DNA of 6,599 bases from Bacteroidota bacterium (GTDB taxonomy: Bacteria; Bacteroidota; Rhodothermia; Rhodothermales; UBA10348), in assembly GCA_024640835.1 (NCBI GenBank), contig JAHEEH010000114.1, positions 1 through 6,599 of the forward strand, in the 5' to 3' direction. A model generated the notes under the pieces. The model ran no database searches. It was not told the DNA's origin and saw nothing but the letters and a program-made list of their open reading frames with translations. Position numbers and translations under genes: made by a program. Below, piece by piece: positions 1-6,599 of this stretch. Within the stretch, counting starts at the first letter, position 1, and the number at the start of each line of letters is the position of its first letter.

Positions 1-341
1 CGCGCAAGCTGCCCCCTGTACGTCTCGAGCTCCGCGTTGAGATCGGGCAGGTCACCGTATCCGAGACGCTCCGCCTCGATCACCTTCAGACGGAAGTCCA
101 CGTACCGATGCAGGAAATCCTCGTACTCCGCCGGCGTGTCGTCGGCCGCATGGAGCGTGTCTCCCACGGTCCGCATGTACTGGCTTTCGAACTCCTCCAC
201 GGTGACCGGCTCGCCCCCGATGACGGCAAGAACGTCGGCATCCGACGGCCGGGTGCCGGAAGTGGGAAGCGACCCGGCACACGCGGCCAGGCCGAGAGCG
301 GTTGCGATCGAGAGAGCGGCGTTGCGAACGGGTATATTCAC
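1..341 (-). CDS. SurA/PpiC-type peptidyl-prolyl isomerase lipoprotein, N-terminal part (3' end cut by window edge)
   Basis: This is the start of a secreted lipoprotein, probably a periplasmic foldase or chaperone related to SurA/PpiC/PrsA. About 113 residues are visible, read from a GTG at 341-339. The N-terminus has a short basic part (Arg6) and a hydrophobic stretch ending in the lipobox L18-A19-A20-C21, so signal peptidase II cleavage before Cys21 is expected. After a short Ser/Thr/Pro linker comes VLAVIGGEPVTVEEFESQY, which matches the opening of SurA N-terminal-like domains (a 'xxVGGxxITxxEF' pattern). It is followed by a helical segment containing FLHRYVDFRLKVIEAERLG and ending near ETYRGQLA. 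The rotamase domain itself would lie beyond the left edge, so isomerase activity is inferred. No Shine-Dalgarno sequence precedes the GTG. The frame stays open upstream, but 341 is chosen because it places the signal peptide at the N-terminus. It is divergent from gltX. Confidence 0.7.
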   Translation of the reverse strand, partial: MNIPVRNAALSIATALGLAACAGSLPTSGTRPSDADVLAVIGGEPVTVEEFESQYMRTVGDTLHAADDTPAEYEDFLHRYVDFRLKVIEAERLGYGDLPDLNAELETYRGQLA

Positions 342-484
342 GGTCGGAAAAAGCAGATGATCATGATGGCCGGGTGGAAACTCGTCGGTCTCCGAAAAGC
401 GTCCCACACACGCGGAGGCGCTGCGGATGGTTCCTACTCCGGGCTCTTGTAGTTTGCAGGGGTTCGGTAACTCTCCGGTACTTC
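342..484. promoter_or_regulatory. Divergent intergenic region between the lipoprotein gene and gltX
   Basis: These 143 bp separate two divergent starts, so promoters for both genes are expected here. That expectation comes from arrangement only. I see no convincing -35/-10 pair and no strong ribosome-binding site before either start. A short perfect palindrome, ATGATCAT, lies at 357-364, some 16 bp upstream of the lipoprotein GTG. It could be chance. Confidence 0.35.
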
Positions 485-1978
485 ATGCCCGATTCGGATA
501 CCGCCGCTCCACGCGTCCGTTTTGCACCGTCTCCAACGGGATACCTGCACATCGGCGGCCTCAGGACGGCCCTCTACAATTTCCTGTTCGCGCGACGCCA
601 CGGCGGCGTGTTCATCCTCCGGATCGAGGACACCGATCGCTCGCGGTTCGTCGATGACGCGGAGGCCGACATCCTGTCGGCTCTCGACTGGTCGGGCCTT
701 GCGTTCGACGAGGGACCGGGCAAGCCCGGGCGCGTCGGTCCGTACCGGCAATCCGAAAGGCGGGCGCTGTACGCGGAACACGCAGAGCAGCTGGTCCGGG
801 ATGGAGCCGCGTACCTGGCATTCGATACCCCCGGGGAGCTGGACCTCATGCGGGACCGGCTTGCCACGGAGGCGAATCCCAATCCGCGGTACGACGCCAC
901 CACCCGACTGGCCATGCGCAACAGCCTCTCGCTGGGTGATGAAGCAAGCGCGCGTCTCGTCAACGACGGGGTACCCTACGTCGTGCGGCTTCGCGTCGAT
1001 CCGGGATCCGATGTCCGGTTCACGGACAGCGTGCGCGGCGAGGTCACCTTCTCGACGGACGCGGTCGACGACCAGGTGCTGGTGAAGTCGGATGGAATGC
1101 CGACCTACCACCTCGCCAACGTCGTGGATGACCATCTGATGGGCATTACCCATGTGATCCGGGGTGAGGAATGGCTCCCGTCCACCCCGAAGCACATGCT
1201 GTTGTACAGGGCCTTCGGCTGGGAGGCCCCGGCCATGGCCCACCTGCCCCTGATCCTGAGCCCGGCCGGAGGCAAGCTGTCCAAGCGGAATGCCGACACG
1301 CTGGGCATTCCGGTCTTCACGTCGGCCTATCGGGAGGAGGGGTACGAATCCTCCGCGCTTCTGAACTACCTGGCCTTCCTGGGCTGGAACCCGGGAGACG
1401 ACCGCGAAGTGTACACCCTGGAGGAACTCGTGCAGGTGTTCAGCATCGAGCGCGTGGGGTCGGCCGGTGTGCACTTCGACGTGGCGAAGCTCCAGTGGTT
1501 CAACCTGCAGCACCTCAGGTCGGTCGATCCGACCGAGATTGCGGCCCGAAGCCGCCCTGCACTGGAAGCGGCCGGTATCACGTTCGACGCGTCCTACACG
1601 GCACGGGTTGTGGCCCTTCTTTCGGAACGGCTCGCGTTTCCCCAGGACCTCGCAACCACCTGGCGCTGGTTCTTCGACGATCCGGTCTCGTACGAGGAGC
1701 AAGGGGTCCGGAAGCGCTGGAAGGAGGATTCGGCAGGGCTCGTCCGAACCCTTGCGGACCGAATGCCGTCCGACGAAGGGTTCGACCACGACGGGCTGGA
1801 ATCCGTGCTCCGCGACCTGGCGGAGGAGAGAGGGATCGGGGCCGGACGGATCATTCATCCCGTCCGCCTCGCGGTGAGCGGTGTCACGACCGGACCGGGG
1901 CTGTTCGAGCTCCTCGTCGTTCTGGGACGTGACACCTGCGTCCGACGCCTGGTGCGCGCAGCGGAGTGTCTCGGCTAG
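485..1978 (+). CDS. gltX: Glutamyl-tRNA synthetase (class I)
   Basis: Cytoplasmic enzyme that charges tRNA(Glu) with glutamate using ATP. The product is 497 residues, a normal length for bacterial GluRS. The Rossmann-fold catalytic domain begins with RVRFAPSPTGYLHIGG, where the HIGH-type signature is H22-I-G-G25. EDTD follows at 48-51. The block KSDGMPTYHLANVVDDHL (201-218) and RGEEWLPSTPKH (226-237) are typical of the family. The KMSKS-type loop is K264-L-S-K-R268. The C-terminal helical anticodon-binding domain ends with the family-like IHPVRLAVSGVTTGPGLFELL. The region usually holding zinc-binding cysteines reads YLAFDTPGELD (110-120), with no Cys. The start is the ATG at 485, because similarity begins nine residues later. 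The open frame extends upstream to about 302 but that part looks non-coding. No clear Shine-Dalgarno precedes the ATG. Whether the enzyme is discriminating for tRNA(Glu) versus tRNA(Gln) cannot be told here. Its stop overlaps the meaB stop on the other strand. Confidence 0.97.
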   Translation: MPDSDTAAPRVRFAPSPTGYLHIGGLRTALYNFLFARRHGGVFILRIEDTDRSRFVDDAEADILSALDWSGLAFDEGPGKPGRVGPYRQSERRALYAEHAEQLVRDGAAYLAFDTPGELDLMRDRLATEANPNPRYDATTRLAMRNSLSLGDEASARLVNDGVPYVVRLRVDPGSDVRFTDSVRGEVTFSTDAVDDQVLVKSDGMPTYHLANVVDDHLMGITHVIRGEEWLPSTPKHMLLYRAFGWEAPAMAHLPLILSPAGGKLSKRNADTLGIPVFTSAYREEGYESSALLNYLAFLGWNPGDDREVYTLEELVQVFSIERVGSAGVHFDVAKLQWFNLQHLRSVDPTEIAARSRPALEAAGITFDASYTARVVALLSERLAFPQDLATTWRWFFDDPVSYEEQGVRKRWKEDSAGLVRTLADRMPSDEGFDHDGLESVLRDLAEERGIGAGRIIHPVRLAVSGVTTGPGLFELLVVLGRDTCVRRLVRAAECLG

Positions 1979-3051
1979 CGACCCTCGCGTACGAGGCTGC
2001 GCACGAGATCGTCCGCGGCACGGTACGGATGTCGCCTCCCGGCGGCGACGTCTGCCTCGGCTTCCCGGAGCGCCTCGGCTACACCCGCCTCGCCGCGGAA
2101 CCGTTCCAGCAACCGATCCGTCAGCTCGTCCCTCAGCCAACGGGAGCGCTGCGAACGCCGCAATGCCTCGAGTGCGCCCGTCCGGACCAGGTGGTCCCGG
2201 TGCTCCTCGACCGCCTGCCACAGGGCCGATACGGATGCGGGCGCGCGGGACGAAACGGTGAGAACGGGCGCGCGCCAGTCCGTCTCATCCGACGGAAGCA
2301 GGTGAAGGGCCTGTCGGAGCTCGCCCCGGGCCGACACCGCGGCATCCAGGTTCGCACCGTCGGCTTTCGTCACGGCCACGACGTCCGCCGCCTCCACGAT
2401 GCCACGCTTGATGCCCTGCAGCTCGTCGCCGGCTCCGGCCAGGTTGAGGAGCACGAGGGTATCGACCATGTGCCGGACGGCCGTTTCGGACTGCCCCACA
2501 CCGACCGTCTCCACGAGCACCACGTCGAACCCGGCTGCCTCGAGCACCGCAATGGCGGGCCGGGTGCGGCGTGCAACCCCTCCCGAGGCTCCTCCCGAGG
2601 GCGTTGGCCGGATATACGCCGCCTGTAGAGCCGCGAGGCGTCCCATCCGGGTCTTGTCGCCCAGAATACTCCCGCCCGTGCGCTCGCTCGTCGGATCCAC
2701 GGCCAGCACGGCGACGCGTCTTCCCGATTCCACGAGTTGTACGCCGAGAGCGTCGATGAGAGTGCTCTTGCCTGCTCCCGGGGGACCCGAAAACCCCACG
2801 CGCTCCGAGCCGCCCGAAAAGGGCTGACAGAGGTCGAGGAGCTCCAGCGCCACGGCGCGGTCTCCCTCCAGCGCGCTTTCGACCAGCGTGATGCCCCTCG
2901 CCAGCGCTCCGTGGTCCCCCCGGCGCAGGGCGCGGAACAGGTCGGCCACGTCCGGCCTGGCCACTGGCGATACCCGAAGGTCGGGATTGACGCTCGGCGA
3001 TCCGGACGCTGCCGGCCGAACGGATAGTCCGTGATCGGGAGGGTCAGTCAC
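1975..3051 (-). CDS. meaB: Methylmalonyl-CoA mutase-associated GTPase MeaB (ArgK family)
   Basis: G3E-family P-loop GTPase that binds methylmalonyl-CoA mutase, gates adenosylcobalamin loading, and protects or helps reactivate the enzyme after cofactor damage. The reading from GTG 3051 gives 358 residues. Visible motifs are the Walker A GPPGAGKST (89-97), VDPTSERTGGSILGDKTRM (118-136), the switch II/Walker B segment ETVGVGQSE (181-189), GDELQGIKRG (208-217, the region of the MeaB-specific switch III), and a guanine-specificity motif TKAD (228-231) where NKxD is usual. The helical C-terminal part after about residue 270 matches the family's dimerisation arm in position. It starts 4 nt after mutB stops, so it is almost certainly co-transcribed. 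The N-terminal 30 residues look poorly conserved. An in-frame GTG at 2964-2962 (Val30) would give 329 residues, nearer the family norm. Neither start has a clear ribosome-binding site. ArgK as an arginine-transport kinase is an older name and does not fit this context. Confidence 0.95.
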   Translation of the reverse strand: MTDPPDHGLSVRPAASGSPSVNPDLRVSPVARPDVADLFRALRRGDHGALARGITLVESALEGDRAVALELLDLCQPFSGGSERVGFSGPPGAGKSTLIDALGVQLVESGRRVAVLAVDPTSERTGGSILGDKTRMGRLAALQAAYIRPTPSGGASGGVARRTRPAIAVLEAAGFDVVLVETVGVGQSETAVRHMVDTLVLLNLAGAGDELQGIKRGIVEAADVVAVTKADGANLDAAVSARGELRQALHLLPSDETDWRAPVLTVSSRAPASVSALWQAVEEHRDHLVRTGALEALRRSQRSRWLRDELTDRLLERFRGEAGVAEALREAEADVAAGRRHPYRAADDLVRSLVREGR

Positions 3052-3055
3052 GGGC

Positions 3056-5184
<2,129 letters not shown>

Positions 5185-5188
<4 letters not shown>

Positions 5189-6599
5189 CGTTCCGCCTCG
5201 AATCGCAGGCCGGCCGCCGACAGGATCTGCCCCAGGCCCGCCACGAGCGCCTTCGATTCGTCGATGCAGGAGTCCATGAACCAGCTTTCGGGCTCCCCGT
5301 CAGGGGGACGCCCCACGCCAACCAGCGTCGCAGCACGGCGCCGCCCCTCCAGCCCGCGCCTTGCTGCGGCCCCGAACCGCTCGAAGGCTTCTTCGGACCC
5401 GCAGAGCACGATGAGAGGGCTCTCGGATTCGCTGACGACGGCCGTCATCGCCTCCTCGGTCTCCACACGGACCGGACCCTCCAACCGGATGCCGGCACAC
5501 CCGAGGAAATCGGTGGCGAAGGAGGATCGCGGGCCGCAGTCGCGCCGGACGCCGAACGAGACCAGCAGCGCCGGTGCATGGAGATGTCCGTGCGTCTTTT
5601 CGGGATGCATGGCGGACCGAAGGGCCTCGAGCCGGGCGGACGGTCGGAGGGCATCGTGGGCCTTTCCGGGAGGAGGCGGAGGCTCTGAAGGCTCCGCGTA
5701 CCGGTTGACCCCGATCATGACGAGCTTTCGACGATCGAAGGCCTCTTCCTGCTCGCGGGCTTCATCGCGGAACACTTTCGCCAGGGCTCCCGCACCCGCT
5801 GCGGTATCGAGTCCGCCCTGGAGTTCCATTTCCTGGAAACGGCGCCAGGCGGCCTCGGCCATTCTTTCGGTGAGCGACTCGACATACCACGAACCGCAAG
5901 CAGGGTCCTCGACCAGGTGCAGACGGCCCTCTTCCCGAAGCAGCGCCTGGAGCGACAGCGCCAGGCGGCGACCGCGATCCGAGCGCTCGGTGTGCTCGTC
6001 ATGGGGGGTGACCGAAAGGCTGTCGCATCCTCCTATGACCGCTGCCGTGCCGGCCGTAGTGGCGCGCAGCAGGTTGGTCCACGCGTCGAACGCCGAATGG
6101 ATTCTGGGCGACGTCCGGGTGTGCACGGGTATGCGACGGGTCGCTTCGTCGCTGACGCCGAACGAGCCCGCCACGCGAAATAGCAGCAGGCGGAGGGCGC
6201 GCAACCGGGCGATGGTCGGGAAGAAGAGGGGACCGGCCGATGCCGTGACGTGGATCGAGGCCGCGGCCTGGTCCGGGGCAACTCCGCGATCGGAGACCAG
6301 CGCGCGGAGCCACGACGCGGTCGATGCGGTGATCACCGCCAGCTCGGTCGTGTCCGTTGCCCCGCGGCGATGTGCTTCGAGACCGTCGGCGCAGGCAGGA
6401 CGGAAGTCCACTGGCAGGACGGCCGGCAGGACTCCGGCCGTCCAATCGTACAGCCAGGAGGCATCCCGGTCGACAACGGCTTCCATGGCCGGATCGAGAT
6501 CGAGCGTGCCGCCGGGCGGAAGCACCCCGGCGCGGGCAAGGTGGTCGACGAGGCCCGTTCCGCCGGAGCCCGCCAGCACGTGTCGGATCAGCGGCTCCC
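5185..6599 (-). CDS. mutA: Methylmalonyl-CoA mutase small (non-catalytic) subunit, 5' end beyond the window
   Basis: Partner subunit of MutB in the heterodimeric mutase. It is a diverged copy of the large subunit that does not bind cobalamin and is taken to be structural. About 470 residues are visible. The frame is open through the right edge, so the GTG at 6579-6577 is probably an internal Val and the true start lies outside. Diagnostic segments are [20 protein letters not shown] (6126-6067), [20 protein letters not shown] (6042-5983), [14 protein letters not shown] (5913-5872) and a following [11 protein letters not shown]. After a proline-rich linker (five Pro at 5682-5668) comes a degenerate B12-type Rossmann domain. 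Where the DxHxxG loop would be, it reads [19 protein letters not shown], with no cobalt-ligating His. It ends with [20 protein letters not shown]. The TGA overlaps the mutB ATG by 4 nt, consistent with translational coupling and a 1:1 complex. Confidence 0.93.
5196..5199 (-). promoter_or_regulatory. Ribosome-binding site for mutB inside the end of mutA
   Basis: On the minus strand GAGG lies 7 nt upstream of the mutB ATG, within the last codons of mutA (Glu-Ala). It supports the ATG at 5188 as the start. It is the clearest Shine-Dalgarno-like sequence in front of any start seen here, so mutB may be reached both by coupling from mutA and by direct initiation. Confidence 0.6.

Noticed and set aside
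37..360. A plus-strand open frame of 107 codons at the left edge.
   Set aside because: It is antisense to the lipoprotein gene, whose signal peptide, lipobox and SurA-like start are far better supported.
447..473. A possible gltX promoter: TTGTAG, the nearby TAGTTTG, and TAACTC.
   Set aside because: The spacing for a sigma70 pair is too short, at about 15 bp, and TAGTTTG is one base short of the Bacteroidota TAnnTTTG element with no upstream -33 match.
1983..1996. Hairpin CCTCG-CGTA-CGAGG just after the gltX stop as an intrinsic terminator.
   Set aside because: The stem is only 5 bp, no T-run follows, and it lies inside meaB coding sequence where such stems arise by chance at high GC.
434..2221. 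A 595-codon open frame on the minus strand lying antisense to nearly all of gltX and running into meaB.
   Set aside because: Its translation is rich in Arg, Gly and Pro with no recognisable family, and it mirrors codon structure of a certain gene in GC-rich DNA. It is best explained as a shadow frame.
2579..2600. Two copies of CCTCCCGAGG separated by two bases.
   Set aside because: They encode the glycine-rich SGGASGG loop that is conserved in MeaB (minus strand), so the repeat follows from codon choice for repeated Ser-Gly-Gly.

Overview
This is a GC-rich, almost fully coding bacterial chromosomal window with four genes, two of them cut by the window edges. The glutamyl-tRNA synthetase resembles Bacteroidota-type enzymes: it has no zinc-site cysteines after the HIGG region, and it carries blocks such as YLAFDTPGELD, ANPNPRYDATTR and KSDGMPTYHLANVVDDHL. 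Three of the four starts lack a convincing Shine-Dalgarno sequence. High GC together with these features suggests a Rhodothermota or Bacteroidota-related organism. This is an inference from remembered family sequences, not a search result.

Layout. (1) Bases 1-341, minus strand: the N-terminus of a lipoprotein that looks like a SurA/PpiC-type peptidyl-prolyl isomerase, running off the left edge. (2) 342-484: a short divergent intergenic region. (3) 485-1978, plus strand: gltX, complete. (4) 1975-6599, minus strand: a tightly packed operon, read right to left as mutA (methylmalonyl-CoA mutase small subunit, 5' end beyond the right edge), mutB (catalytic large subunit) and meaB (G-protein chaperone). 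gltX and meaB converge, and their stop codons overlap within one CTAG.

The operon genes act together. MutA and MutB form the adenosylcobalamin-dependent mutase that interconverts (R)-methylmalonyl-CoA and succinyl-CoA. MeaB uses GTP to gate cofactor loading and to protect or reactivate the mutase. mutA and mutB overlap by ATGA, with a GAGG ribosome-binding site inside the end of mutA. mutB and meaB are 4 nt apart. MutB carries the Tyr/Arg pair typical of true methylmalonyl-CoA mutases rather than isobutyryl-CoA mutases. Methylmalonyl-CoA epimerase and propionyl-CoA carboxylase are not in the window.

I found no mobile element, CRISPR array, RNA gene or clearly undescribed system. The region is core metabolism, and the points worth a second look are details of gene arrangement and residue variation.
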